From assembly GCF_014633365.1 (NCBI RefSeq), contig NC_068344.1, positions 4,539,327-4,603,326 of the forward strand: a stretch of DNA of 64,000 nt. Direction: 5' to 3'. Under the pieces are notes generated by a model. It saw only the letters and a list, made by a program, of their open reading frames with translations, ran no database searches and was not told where the DNA came from. The first letter of the stretch is position 1, and every line of letters starts with the position of its first letter. The position numbers were made by a program, and so were the translations under genes. Positions 21,664 through 32,284 of this stretch are shown here, in pieces. Origin of the DNA: Diospyros lotus (lineage: Eukaryota; Streptophyta; Magnoliopsida; Ericales; Ebenaceae).

Positions 21664-22800
21664 TCATCCAATTCCCATCTTCACTATCTGGTTTCTTTTT
21701 CGCCTTTTCTTTTTCTTTTCTCTTACTTGCTTTAGCCTCTTTTTCTTTCTCCTTCTTAGCCGTATCTTATGAATGAAAGAGGAAATAGCATCTCTTTGTT
21801 CAGCAAGTATTTCAAGCTCTCTTGAAGTACCTCTATTTTTCTCTATTAAAATCAGCACCAACTCCTCTGCATCTTCAACAACTAAGAAATCTCCAATAAT
21901 ATCATCAGGTGCCTAAAAGATCAACAAAATCTTTTGCCACACATTGACATTTTTTAACTGCTCTTTCCTCCTCTTTGGCTCTATTCTATAGATCCTAAAA
22001 AATTAGCTTTGTATCGTCATCAAGTATTGAGGAGTACCACTTTTTTCAAGAGAAATAGACTTGAAGTCTTCAAAATCTAGAGTTGTTGTGATCATATCCT
22101 TTATCAAGTTCACATCATCTTTTAATTCCTCATCTTCCTTAAAGATCTCATCAATCGAAGTATTTTTTACTTCCTGAATTTCCTCATCCATTACGGGAAG
22201 TTCATCAACTTCTTGCTGCAAACTAGAGGTAGCTGTGGAAATACCTTCGTTCTGCTGGCTGCTCTTAAAATAACTTTTAGACAGTAGCCCATGCTTTCTG
22301 TAAATGGCTTCTAGTGTCCACTCTCATCCTAGCCCTCTCAACTGCTTGTTGTAATGTGGCAAGACACATCATTTTCACCATAGTCCTCAACATATCGTCA
22401 AGACCATTAATGAATCTCGATACAAAATAAGACTCGGTCAAGGTTGGATAGGAATTGAGTGCCAGTGCTTTCAATTTCTCAAACTTAACTAAGTATTCAA
22501 TAATCGAGTCCTCATGTTTTAGCTTATTGAGCTCCTCTTTGTAACTCTCGTCTCCTTCGTGGTAAACATTATCAAAAATTTATCAAACTCACTTGATAGA
22601 CCTTTCAATTTGCTATCAATTTTGTCCCAAGTATTTGCAATTCTTGTATCCATCTTCTCAGTTCAAATCCTTGCCAATTTGCCTCTAAAACAACAATCTT
22701 TCAATTGCCTTGAGCAATTTCCAAGAATCGTACAGCCGAGAAGCATCGAAAATAAGTAGCCCATAATCAACCATCAAAATTCACCTAATACACAATTCAA
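21664..22800 (-). pseudogene. NA-5 gag remnant and basic accessory ORF
   Basis: The piece 22474-22277 (SYPTLTESYFVSRFINGLDD and LATLQQAVERARM) matches the gypsy retrotrans_gag region that folds the capsid. An acidic piece lies at 22221-22003, and a very basic piece, rich in KKK and RRK, at 21861-21664 ends KMGIG. The last resembles the end of the NA-2 ORF. The pieces are in different frames or split by stops. The CRM-like element is inserted at 22803, upstream of the gag core. Confidence 0.65.
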
Positions 22801-22803
22801 TAG

Positions 22804-23221
22804 TGACGCAACGTGTAGGGCGAGTGTGAAGAAAACACACCAAAATAAACCCTTAAAAGAGCAAACTTCAATGGCCGAATCTTGGCTTTCAAGAAGACGC
22901 AAAAACAAGACTGTTTTGCTAAGAAAACCCAAATAGGTTGCTGAAATTTGATTAAGAAAAACTTGATTACAAACTCTAAATCCTAGGCATATTTATAGTA
23001 TTTGGCTAATCCAAATCCATCTAATATTTGGAAAACAAAATCCAACTAGAATCCTAATATAAATAAATCCTAATCCAACATGAAGTACAATCCTAAATCA
23101 AATAGAAACATGAAATTGAATCCTAAATCAAGTAAAATTATAAAAACTTAAGAAGTATTAAAATATTGTTCCGGCGTAGTCGGGTCGGCTTTGGGCCGGG
23201 TCTTGATTGGTGACCGCATCA
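22804..23221 (-). repeat. CRM-like 3' LTR
   Basis: Minus strand TGATGCGGTCACC...TTGCGTCA, 418 bp. The first ~64 bp also code for the end of the polyprotein (to 23158). A purine-rich tract aagtggaggtgaa precedes it. Confidence 0.93.
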
Positions 23222-23544
23222 TTCACCTCCACTTGAAAAGAATTCGTCCTCAAATTATGACCTGGGTATGATAACTCAACGTCCGGCAAATACAAAGAAA
23301 GATCAGCAACATTGAATGTTTTGGAAATACCCATATGATTTGGCAAATCCACAACATAAGCATTATCATTGATTTTCTTTGTAATCTTGTAAGGACCATA
23401 CTTCTTTGGCTTGAGCTTATTCTGTTGTCCTGTAGGAATCCGTTCCTTCTTCAAGAATATCATGACTTCATCTCCAACCGCAAATACCTTGTGCTTCCTA
23501 TGCTTGTCAGCTGCTGCCTTGTACTTCTTATTCGCCTCGTGCAA
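23158..23544 (-). pseudogene. CRM-like integrase C-terminal domain, extending into LTR
   Basis: The 128 residues start [20 protein letters not shown] and run through [20 protein letters not shown] and [13 protein letters not shown] to [11 protein letters not shown]. This GPY/F-type domain (YGPYKI) helps integrase bind DNA. The last ~21 residues are encoded by the LTR. In CRM elements this tail is the CR region held to direct insertion to centromeric chromatin; that role is known for the family and only inferred here. Confidence 0.85.
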
Positions 23545-23562
23545 CTTTTGCTTGACATCTTC

Positions 23563-24549
23563 CTAAACTGCTTGAACGTGTTCGGCTAAGTCACTAGCTG
23601 CAACACTGAAACCTGGTACCTTTGGTAATTTTACCAAATCCAATGCATGATTAGGAACTTTCATGTATACGATAGAGAATGGTGATCTTCCTGTTGAGCT
23701 ATGCATGGCGTTGTTGTAGGCAAATTCCGCTTGAGCTATGACTAGGTCCCATTGTCTTGGCTTCTCTTTGCAAACACTGCGAATCAGATTTCCTAAGGTA
23801 CGATTCACCACCTCTGTCTGTCCATCAGTCTGGGGATGTGCTGTGCTACTGAAATTCAAAGATGAATCGAACATTCTCCACAAGGTAATCTAGGAGTGAC
23901 TCAAAAACCTTGTATCACGATCCGAAGTAATAGTTTTAAGGACTCCATGTAGTCTAACAATCTCCTTGAAAAACAGTTTGGCTGTAGCTACTGCATCTGT
24001 CGTCTTCTTGCATGGGAGAAAGTGCGCCATCTTGGAAAACCTGTCAACCACTACAAAAACAAAATCCATACCTCGTTGGGTTCGCTGTAGACCCAACACG
24101 AAGTCCATAGACAAATCTTCCCAAATAGCATTGGGAACAGGCAATGGCATGTAGAGACCGGAGTTAGAAGAGTGCCCCTTAGCTGTTTAACATATATAAC
24201 ACCTCGTCACAATAATAGAAACATCTTTCCTTGCTCTTGGCCAATAATACCTTCCCATAACAGCTTCAATAGTCTTGTCTCTGCCAAGATGCCCTGCTAA
24301 GCCACCACCATGCAAATCCCAAATAATTTTCTCACGAAGAGATGTGCAAGGGATGCACAACTGATTTCCCTTCATGAGAAACCCATCATGCACATAGAAA
24401 TCTCTTGATGGTTGCTGAGACATGCATTGTTCCCACACATGTTTGAAATCTTCGTCTGTCGCATATAATTCTTTCAAGCACTCAAACCCAACAATCTCAA
24501 CACTAAGGGTCTTGATCAAATCCACATGCCTACTCAAAGCGTCTGCCAT
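23563..24549 (-). pseudogene. CRM-like integrase, zinc-binding and catalytic core
   Basis: Zinc finger: the two histidines in [14 protein letters not shown] and the pair CYIC (24549-24187). The DDE core: [10 protein letters not shown] (first D), [10 protein letters not shown] (second D), and [12 protein letters not shown] (E). Stops lie at 24184-24186 and 23887-23889 and at the end near 23563, where the C-terminal domain continues. Confidence 0.88.
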
Positions 24550-25071
24550 TCAATTATGCTGTCCCGACTTATGTACAATTTTATATGAAAATTTATCAAT
24601 AAAAGCAGACCATCTAGCATGCATATCACTCCTCAATTGCCTTTGGCTACTCAAGTACTTAAGAGCTTGGTGATCCGTGTAAAGAACAAATTCTTTGGCA
24701 ATCAAGTAATGTTCCCATATCTTAAGAGCCCTCACTACTGCATAAAACTCCTTATCATAAGTAGACCACTTTCTTCTGGCTTCACACAACTTCTCACTGA
24801 AAAATGCAACTGGTCTCTTCTCTTGGGACAACATAGCACCTATACCCACTCCACTCGCATCAAACTCAACCTCAAACAATTTGTCAAAGCTTGGCAAAGC
24901 TAAGACAGGAGCGGTACATAATTTATCTTTTATCAAGGTGAAACTTTGCTCTTGTTCTTCACCCCAATGGAACTTTCCTTTCTTTAAACACTCAGTAATT
25001 GGAGCCACAATACTACTAAAGTGTTTGATAAACCGCCTATAGAAAGTTGTTAACCCATGGAAACTTCGCAC
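24550..25071 (-). pseudogene. CRM-like RNase H and RT connection
   Basis: [20 protein letters not shown] is the RT thumb end. The RNase H follows with [38 protein letters not shown] and [13 protein letters not shown], where the catalytic D, E and D are kept. A stop at 24550-24552 separates it from integrase, and another at 25108-25110 from RT. Confidence 0.88.
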
Positions 25072-25110
25072 ATCACTAACATTTTTAGGAGTTGGCCACT
25101 CTCTAATAGC

Positions 25111-25779
25111 TCACACTTTTTTCTCATCTACCTTTACGCCCTCTTTACTTATAACAAAGCCCAAGAACAACAAGCTCTCACTCATAAAAGTATACTTCTT
25201 CAAATTAGCATAAAGTTTGTTTTCCCTCAACACACTCAACACCTCTCGAATATGCCCCTCATGCTCATTAATAGACTTACTATATATCAAAATATCACCA
25301 AAATACACCACAACGAATTTACTAATGAAATGGCGTAATACTTGGTTCATTAGTCTCATGAAAGTGCTTGGTGCATTGGTTAGTCCAAAGGGCATGACTA
25401 ACCACTCAAACAACCCATCTCTCGTCTTGAAAGCTGTCTTCCACTCATCTCCAGGTCGAATTCTGATTTGATGATAACCACTTCTAAGATCAATTTTGGT
25501 AAAAATCATAGCCCCATCAAGTTGATCAAGCATGTAGTCGAGCCTAGGAATTGGAAATTTGTACCCAATAGTAATTTTGTTGATGGCTCTACTGTCAACA
25601 CACATCCTCCAACTCCCATCTTTCTTTGGTGTCAATAATGCTGGCACTGCACATGGACTCATGCTAGTCTGAATGTGCCCTTTTCTCAACAATTCATCTA
25701 CCTGCTCACGCAAAATCTCATTCTCCCTAGGACTCATCCTGTAGTGTGGTAGGTTAGGCAAGCTAGCAACAGGAACCAA
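25111..25779 (-). pseudogene. CRM-like reverse transcriptase with changed YFDD box
   Basis: [20 protein letters not shown] leads into the palm: [34 protein letters not shown] (first catalytic D kept) and [20 protein letters not shown]. The YFDD box reads YFGD (about 25291-25302, minus), so the first of the two catalytic aspartates is a glycine. The element can hardly have transposed with this RT, yet its LTRs are still 97% alike. Confidence 0.9.
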
Positions 25780-25944
25780 GTCAATGTGGTGTTAAATATC
25801 TCTCATAGGAGGTAGCTCATTAGGCAACTCCTTAGGAACCACATCATGAAATTCCTCCAACAATCCCTGCACCTCCACTAGAATTTGATTCACCTTCAGT
25901 AGCTCACTCACACTCTCTCCCTTAATAACCAATAAGTGAACCTC

Positions 25945-26466
25945 TCAAGTATCCTTACACTCCCTCACAAACTCAGTGTGTTTATGTGTAACGGTAAGAA
26001 AATTTCGCCCCTCCACTTTAGAAGCTTTGGTTTGATTCTTTTCCACTATGGGTAACAAAGTATAACGCACACCTTCTTTCTCAAGCTGATATGTGTTCTT
26101 CCTACCCGAGTGCTTAGCATCCACATCAAATTGCCAAGGCCTCCCAAATAAAATATGGCAAGCATCCATATCAACAATATCACAATAGACTTCGTCGAAG
26201 TACTTACCAATAGAGAAAGGCACCCTGCAACGTTCATCCACATGTATGCCACCAACTTCTTTGATCCATCCAATCATGTAAGAGCTTGGATGTTTTTCAG
26301 GAGTTAACTGCATCTTTGCCACCACGTCTCTTCCTATGATGTTCTCCTGACTTCCACTTTCAATAATCAACTCAAACATTTTTCCTTTCACTGTACACCT
26401 CGTGCGAAAAAGCTTATGCCGCTTAGTAGTATCTTCATTCTTTTGAGATAGCATTAACTTTCTCAC
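25945..26466 (-). pseudogene. CRM-like protease, active-site D to E
   Basis: GKMFELIIESGSQENIIG holds the retropepsin motif; the family normally has DSG and here the aspartate is glutamate (ESG, about 26351-26359). CRVPFSIGKYFDEVYCDIVD and DACHILFGRPWQFDVDAK follow, typical of chromovirus protease. A glutamate at this place is expected to abolish or strongly reduce cleavage. Confidence 0.82.
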
Positions 26467-27719
26467 TACGCAGGTATATTACCCAGTGTCCATAATCTTC
26501 TTCGTCATCCTCCCCATCAGGCCCGCAATATACTTCCTCTTCAACAACATCTTCCTCTTCCTTTTCTACAATGTTAACTGTTTTCCTCCTTGGACAATCA
26601 CTAGATCGATGCCCAACCTCATTGCACTTGAAACATTTTAAAAGAATAGGCTTTGCATAAGGATTAGGGGATTTTGGAAGATTAGAAGTAGTAACTCGAA
26701 TGTTTCCCCCCGTTGTAGCCTTATTAGGGTTGACTGTATGGGGTGGATTGGAGGGTTGCGCTCCTTGAACCGACTTGCCTTTATCAAAAGCTGGTTGTTT
26801 ATTTTCATTCCCACTATACTGATGACAGTTGTCACTACGAGACCTCTCACTCAACATTAACTCAGCCTTTAAAGCTAAGTTCCTTGCTTCTTGCACACTC
26901 AGAACCATCTGAACCCCAATTTTATCACGAATAGTAGGCTTCAATCCATTCAAGTAATGAGCTGCTTGTTGATTGTCACTTTTTGGACAATTGGTTTCTC
27001 TCCGCTAATCGTAAAAACTCAGAGGTATATTCATTCACACTCTTCATTCCCTGTGCACATCTTTGATAAGCTTCAAACATATATTGTTCATAGTCAGGGG
27101 GCAAAAACCTACCTGTTAACAGTTGCTTCATTCATCTTCATGTCTGAACTGGCTGTCGGCCTTCCCTCAATCTCATTTCGGTTAATCGCTCCCACCAAAC
27201 AGATGCACCGCCCTTCAACCTATAAGCCACTAACTTTACTTGTCGTTCATCTGGGATCTCCATGTATTCGAAAAAACGGTCAACCTCAATGATCCAATCC
27301 AGGAAGCCCTCAATATCAAGATCTCCACTAAAGGTGGGAATATCAACTTTTAGTTTATACTCATCATTGCCCCAGTGGTTGTGCTGATGCACATTCCTCC
27401 TAACCCCTCTACCACCAGGGTTAGCTATTGCTCGACCAAAATCATCCTCTTCATCACTATCTTCAATCACTGGTCTTCTAGGATTAACAAGGGCATGATT
27501 AATGGGTGGTCTTCCCGCTCCGGCTTGATTCACCCCATTATTCAGGTGCCTGTCATCATCAACTCGTAGTAAGATGCCCAATTGGTTGTTATGTTGCTCC
27601 AATCGTTGCTGGATAGTACGAGTTACTTCCCGCTGTTCTTCAATTGCTCTCCAAACTGCGGACAACCCCTGATCACCGTCACGAGGCTGGTTGCTACCGT
27701 TACCTTCAAGATTGGCCAT
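26435..27719 (-). pseudogene. CRM-like gag
   Basis: It starts at MANLEGNGSNQPRDGDQG (27719), 33 bp inside the 5' LTR end. The capsid region has PTFSGDLDIEGFLDWIIEVD and VAYRLKGGASVWWE. Stops lie at 27138-27140 and 27132-27134, and a frameshift near 26980. The C-terminus holds the zinc knuckle CFKCNEVGHRSSDC (about 26637-26596) and an acidic stretch. Confidence 0.88.
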
Positions 27720-27737
27720 CTGATTGGTTGATTAACC

Positions 27738-27749
27738 GCTCTGATACCA
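27738..27749 (-). other. Primer-binding site of the CRM-like element
   Basis: Minus strand TGGTATCAGAGC, 2 bp inside the 5' LTR, complementary to initiator tRNA-Met. Confidence 0.9.
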
Positions 27750-27751
27750 CC

Positions 27752-28169
27752 TGACGCAACGTGTAGCGCAAGTGTGAAGAAAACACACCAAAATAAACCC
27801 TTGAAAGAGCAAACTTCAATGGCCGAATCTTGGCTTTCAAGAAGACGCAAAAACAAGACTGTTTTGCTAAGAAAACCCAAATAGATTGCTGAAATTTGAT
27901 TAAGAAAAACTTGATTACAAACTCTAGATTCTAGGCATATTTATAGTATTTGGCTAATCCAAATCCATCTAATATTTGGAAAACAAAATCCAACTAGAAT
28001 CCTAATAGAAATAAATCCTAATCCAACATGAAGTAAAATCCTAAATCAAGTAGAAACATGAAATTGAATCCTAAATCAAGTAGAATTCTAAAAACTTAAG
28101 AAGTATTAAAATATTGTTCCGGCGTGGTCGGGTCGGCTTTGGGCCGGGTCTTGATTGGTGACCACATCA
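27752..28169 (-). repeat. CRM-like 5' LTR
   Basis: 418 bp, same length as the partner LTR. Most of the 13 differences are transitions. Confidence 0.93.
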
Positions 28170-28426
28170 AATAGCCTCGAGAATCAATTGGATCTATTAT
28201 GGCTTTCGAAGAGTTCGCCTAAATCGACAGAATCCACCTAGCTCCGCTTCATTGGATCTACTAATAGAAGTGTCGGAAGCGTAACCAAGAATCGATGGCT
28301 CTGCTTCCAATCACACCTTCCTTCTCGCCTTGGTCACATGCACTGACCTAGATTGGTTCCAAGAGTCACTCACTTTGTATCGACTTCAAATCCGAGCAAA
28401 TATTCACAATCGGTTCTATATCGGTC

Positions 28427-29190
28427 CATAGTTACCTAATACGCCCTTCCCCCCCGGGAACCACGTTCTAGTACGCGCACACTGAAACGCGGTGTGTTTG
28501 CGTCTTGGAATGCTTGGGGACGCGTCCCCATTCCCCTGTAATGAAGACCCGGATCTTTGATGCCATTAATTTTGGCCTACACTCAGGCCCGCCATTAACC
28601 CCTCCTCAGACCCTCTCTCGCTCAAGCGCCCGCCGCCCAGCCGCCTCTACCCTTCTCCCTCTCTCGCTTCGCTCGTTGCCAGCTGCGGGCCGCTGTCTCT
28701 CACTCTCACTCGCTCCGGCCTCTGTGCCGTCGTCGGATGACTCAGACTGTCGTTGACTCGCTCGCCCTCCTCGATCGCTCGCCTCGCTCAATCGCTCTTC
28801 CTTGCTACCTCTCTCTAGCTCCGTCACTCGCCTGCGCCGCCTCGCCCTCGCCCCCTGGCCCCCTCACCCTCGATTGTCGCTCGCCCTCGCCAGCCGTCAA
28901 TTCTCCCCTCGATCTCTTGCTTGCTGTCTCTCTGGCTCTCGCTCCGTCGCATCAGCTGGTGGAGACTCCACATCCCATTTTATTTTTTTAAATTTTATGA
29001 TTTTATAATTATTATATTAATATTTATTTTTTTAATATTTTTATTATTATTAATATATTTACAAAACTAAGTGACGAACCGGCAAACCGAAGAAGCCTAC
29101 CCCCCACGTACCGCGTTCCAGGAAAAGTGACGTACCACGTTCCCGTACCGCGTTCTGCGTACCTAACGTTCCACGAACCAGGTAACTATG
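28427..29190. mobile_element. Short GC-rich hAT-like element, imperfect 8-bp TSD
   Basis: The inverted termini catagttacc (28427-28436) and ggtaactatg (29181-29190) are exact reverse complements over 10 bp. The outside 8-mers tatcggtc (28419-28426) and tatcgatc (29191-29198) differ at one base. An 8-bp TSD and termini starting CA fit hAT. The interior has C-rich strings (ctcgctcg, ccgcctcgccc) giving ORFs that look like composition artefacts. It is inserted in the NA-5 leader. Confidence 0.7.
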
Positions 29191-29445
29191 TATCGATCTC
29201 CATGGAACTACAACAGAGTTCGCCTAGCTTGACGAACCCTTGCAACTGATCGCTATCTACTCACGATCAAAGCGAATTCAAGATCACACGGGCCTCATCC
29301 CCCGTTGTGCCTTCACTACTCGCAAGAATCGAAGTTGCGATCATGGTGATTCAACGATCGCACCAGCCAACGCCTTCTTCTCACCCAATCATCGTCCAAT
29401 GACTGGAGGACCACTGGCTCTAATGAATTTTCCGAAATCACTAGA

Positions 29446-30043
29446 TGTTGACCTTAAGACCGCCACACACAACAAACTATCCCTCAAGAACTCACTGATT
29501 ATACCCCCCAAAACAAACACACAATCACTCGATAGAAAATACAAGAATAGGAATAGAAGATAGCAATAAAACACAACAAGAGATACAAGATTTTATCTTG
29601 GTTCAGTCTCATAAATGAGACCTACATCCAGACTACCTTAGGCCCATGAAAACTCCACTATCTTGAAACCCTTATAGCAATTACATGCACTAGGAAAAAC
29701 CTCTCTTTCCCTCGGTCTAAAACCCTAGACTAAACAGAGAAGAAAACCCCAAGAGAAATACAAAATTAACCCTTCTCTCGGCCTAGCACATTCACTCAAC
29801 TCTCTCAAGATAACCCAATGTTTTCATAAGAATTTCCAAGCCCTTCCAGCCTCTATTTATATAGATCATAGAGGCGGGCAGAGCAGTTACAACTAACTGC
29901 CCATCCTAACCGGATTTAACCAACTACCGGACAGCTTGAAAACAAACTAACTAATACATATTACAATCAAGAAAAATATGCTAATAGATTTCCTAAAGGA
30001 AATACTAAGAACAGAAACTAATCTAAAAACAAATGTCTTCACA
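29446..30043 (-). mobile_element. Solo LTR a, TSD ctaga
   Basis: 598 bp with perfect ctaga duplications (29441-29445, 30044-30048). Minus strand starts TGTGAAGACATTTG and ends TAAGGTCAACA. It has a TATA-like tatataaatagagg on the minus strand (about 29868). It is the same family as solo LTR b. Confidence 0.88.
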
Positions 30044-30115
30044 CTAGAAGTTGTTGCTTCTTGACTCTTGCGACTCGTTCAGTTCCACACCCAATCGTCA
30101 ATCAGCATCTTCACC

Positions 30116-30700
30116 TGTAGTCCTTAAAACCGCCACACACTCACAGCAAACTACCCCTCAAGAACTCACTGATTATACCCCTAACAATATACACACAATC
30201 ACTCGATAGGAAGAACAAGAATAGGAATCGAAAAACAGCAACAAGATACACCAGATTTTATCCTAGTTCAGTCTCATAAATGAGACCTACATCCAGACTG
30301 CCTTAGGCCCATGAAATCTCCACTATCTTGATATCTTTACAGCAATTATATGAACTAGGAAAACCCTCTCTTTTCTTTAGTCTAAAACCCTAGACTACCA
30401 AGAGAAGAAACCCCAAGAGAAATACAGAATCTCTCAACCTAGCTCACCCGCTCAACCCTTACAAGATATTCCTAAGATCTCACACCCCACAACCGAGCCC
30501 TCCCAGCCCCTATTTATAAAACATAGAGGTGGGCAAGGCAGTTACAACTAACTGCCCCTATCCTAACCGAATTTAACCAACTACCAGACAGCTTGGAAAC
30601 AAACTAACTAATTTATATTACAATAATGAAAAATATGCTAACAGACTTCCTAAAGGAAACACAAAGAATAGAAACTAATCTAAACACAAATGACTTCACA
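30116..30700 (-). mobile_element. Solo LTR b, TSD tcacc
   Basis: 585 bp with perfect tcacc duplications (30111-30115, 30701-30705). It has the same orientation and family as solo LTR a and lies 72 bp from it. Because each copy has its own TSD, the pair is not one small element with two LTRs. Confidence 0.88.
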
Positions 30701-30878
30701 TCACCTGCTATGGATCTGCAATCCACAATTCCAAGTCGATCGTTGTGGATCACTACAATTCGTTGATTTGATCACAATCACTATGATCTCAATCTCTCAA
30801 ATTTTACCTCCAATCCGCAACTTCTTACTCATTGCAATCTTAACCACTAGGCAAAGATTGATCCGCTCTAATACCAAT

Positions 30879-31183
30879 TGACACAATCCTAGGGTTTGCT
30901 CAGGGTTTAGAAAGGAATCTAAGAAAATTACAAGGAAGAGAGAGCAAAAGGAAGGGAGAAACAAAATAGGAACAAGAACAGGGAGAAGAGAGGAAATCAA
31001 GGGAGAGGAATGTAGAGAGGAAACACTAAAATCAGATTATCATTCCACCATACCCCTAATTCTCTAGGTTGCAACCCCTTCATAGGCTTTCTAGGTAAAG
31101 GTACAACCAACAAAGCAGTAAGCTATGACCACTAACTAATACATGTAATATCCTATGCCTAATCTACCCTTGGGGTCGAGACA
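30879..31183 (-). repeat. NA-5 5' LTR (305 bp)
   Basis: Minus strand TGTCTCGACCCCAAGG...GGATTGTGTCA, with two small insertions relative to the 3' LTR (about 11 and 6 bp). The primer site TGGTATTAGAGC follows on the minus strand at 30876-30865. Confidence 0.9.
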
Positions 31184-31472
31184 CTAAGCACAAAGAAATA
31201 AATTGACATTAATTTAGCAAACAAAAAATCTAGCCAAAGGAGGAAAGAAATAACTTTTTTTTTTTTTTTTTACAATGGACAATTCAGTGGCTAGGGTTAA
31301 TGATTGGTCTGGGCTTAGCAAGATTTTTGTCGGAAATTCTCAGCTCTTAAGACTCAAGAAAACTGAAGATTGTTGATAGGATCTGGATGCTCTGACAACT
31401 TTGTTGGCTCTGCTGATGATGATTCAATGATGTGGAACTGATGGGAGCTGATGAAATTCATAATCGAGTTTT

Positions 31473-31610
31473 GCTTTGATACCAAAATTTGATGCAAGAC
31501 ATGAATGAATCACAGAAAGTTGAAGACAAATAATTGAAGAGAAGCTGGAGAAGAGAAGAAGCCAAGAAGAAGAAGCAAGTACAAGAGAAAAGTCAAGAGA
31601 GAGAGAGAGA
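31473..31610 (-). repeat. NA-7 5' LTR remnant and primer-binding site
   Basis: Minus strand TGGTATCAAAGC (31484-31473) lies 5 bp from the LTR end CATCA (31490). It is one base off the usual initiator-tRNA match. Only about the last 121 bp of the LTR remain; at 31612 the sequence turns into the start of the same LTR in plus orientation. Confidence 0.8.
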
Positions 31611-31679
31611 TTGATATTTTGATATGTTTTCTATTTTGATTTTAAAAAGGTTTAGATTAGGTTTATCTTGTTTTGTTTT

Positions 31680-32284
31680 TGTTGTGTCATAAGCAAAGGC
31701 CCATTAAAAGCCCAAGAGCCCAAAATATCTTCTTGGGCTAAAATGCATAAATTTCAAGTAAGCAAGGCGAGGGGGTCCCACACAAACGCGCAAACTAGAT
31801 AATTCTGACATCCGAAAATTTCTCCGATAAGATAATCAATTATCCATAGAGAATTCTAATTCTAAAAAGATTTCGAAATATTGGGATAAATATCATCCCT
31901 AAGAAATTTAATCCCCAAAAAAAGGCAAGATAAACGTCATCTATAAGAGATTGACGTCATCTACAATGATCAACAATCCTAGTCCCTGTCAAACTAGGGA
32001 TAATCAAAATAGACGTTATCTACAATAATACTATTTCAAAATTACTAAAGATTATTCCATATTCCTCTATAAATAAGCAGGCACTCATCCCTGAAAAGAT
32101 ACGATGTCTCTAATACTAATTTCAATACAATTTTTATTATTTCCAGTGTCTGACTTAAGCATCGAAGTGTTTGCGCATGGACCCTCCCACGCCCTCTAAA
32201 TGTTTTCTTTTTTTTGCAGGATCAAGTAGCTTGACGACGACATTTTCATTCAAACAAATTTATTGTTGTAATCAGGCAACAACT
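31680..32284 (+). mobile_element. Solo LTR, Tat-like gypsy (605 bp)
   Basis: It lies inside LTR X, whose text is interrupted between ttgttttgtttt and gattatcatag. The flanking 5-mers gtttt (31675-31679) and atttt (32285-32289) differ at one base. It starts TGTTGTGTCATAAGC and has ctataaataagc as TATA box (about 32069) and the word ctgacttaagcatcgaagtg (32150), typical of Tat/Ogre-like LTRs. The last base would be a mutated CA end. Confidence 0.65.

Larger units (their letters stand above)
22804..28169 (-). mobile_element. CRM-like Ty3/gypsy chromovirus (5366 bp), TSD aatag
   Basis: Two 418-bp LTRs (22804-23221 and 27752-28169) and perfect aatag duplications (22799-22803 and 28170-28174) define it. 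On the minus strand: gag, protease, RT, RNase H, integrase. The integrase C-terminus has the CRM type ([18 protein letters not shown]) without a classical chromodomain, and its frame continues into the 3' LTR, a feature of centromeric (CRM) chromoviruses. LTR identity is about 97% (13 differences by eye, no indels). The protease and RT active sites carry substitutions and there are several stops. Confidence 0.93.
21313..31183 (-). mobile_element. Non-autonomous LTR retrotransposon NA-5 (TR-GAG/LARD-like), TSD ctaag
   Basis: The LTRs are 21313-21600 and 30879-31183, both minus strand, with perfect ctaag duplications outside (21308-21312 and 31184-31188). A primer site TGGTATTAGAGC (minus) lies at 30865-30876. 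Its own length without later insertions is about 2.5 kb. It encodes a degraded gag and a basic ORF but no pol. The LTRs differ at about 23 of 288 sites by eye (8%) plus indels, so it is older than the CRM-like element inside it (3%). The CRM-like element, one hAT element and two solo LTRs are all inserted in it. Confidence 0.92.
19389..31610 (-). mobile_element. Non-autonomous LTR retrotransposon NA-7, same family as LTR X, inverted
   Basis: The 3' LTR is 19389-19790. The 5' LTR keeps only its last ~121 bp (31490-31610) next to a primer site at 31473-31484. Without the nested NA-5, its own sequence is about 2.35 kb, with a gag-like knuckle ORF and no pol. It is inserted, in the opposite orientation, in an LTR of its own family (LTR X). 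Confidence 0.82.

Noticed and set aside
28505..29008. ORFs rich in Ser, Leu, Ala and Arg on both strands
   Set aside because: The DNA is a C-rich low-complexity core of a hAT-like element; both strands are open and there is no family match.
29441..30705. A TRIM-type small element with two LTRs and 72 bp between
   Set aside because: Each LTR has its own perfect TSD (ctaga, tcacc), so they are two solo LTRs.
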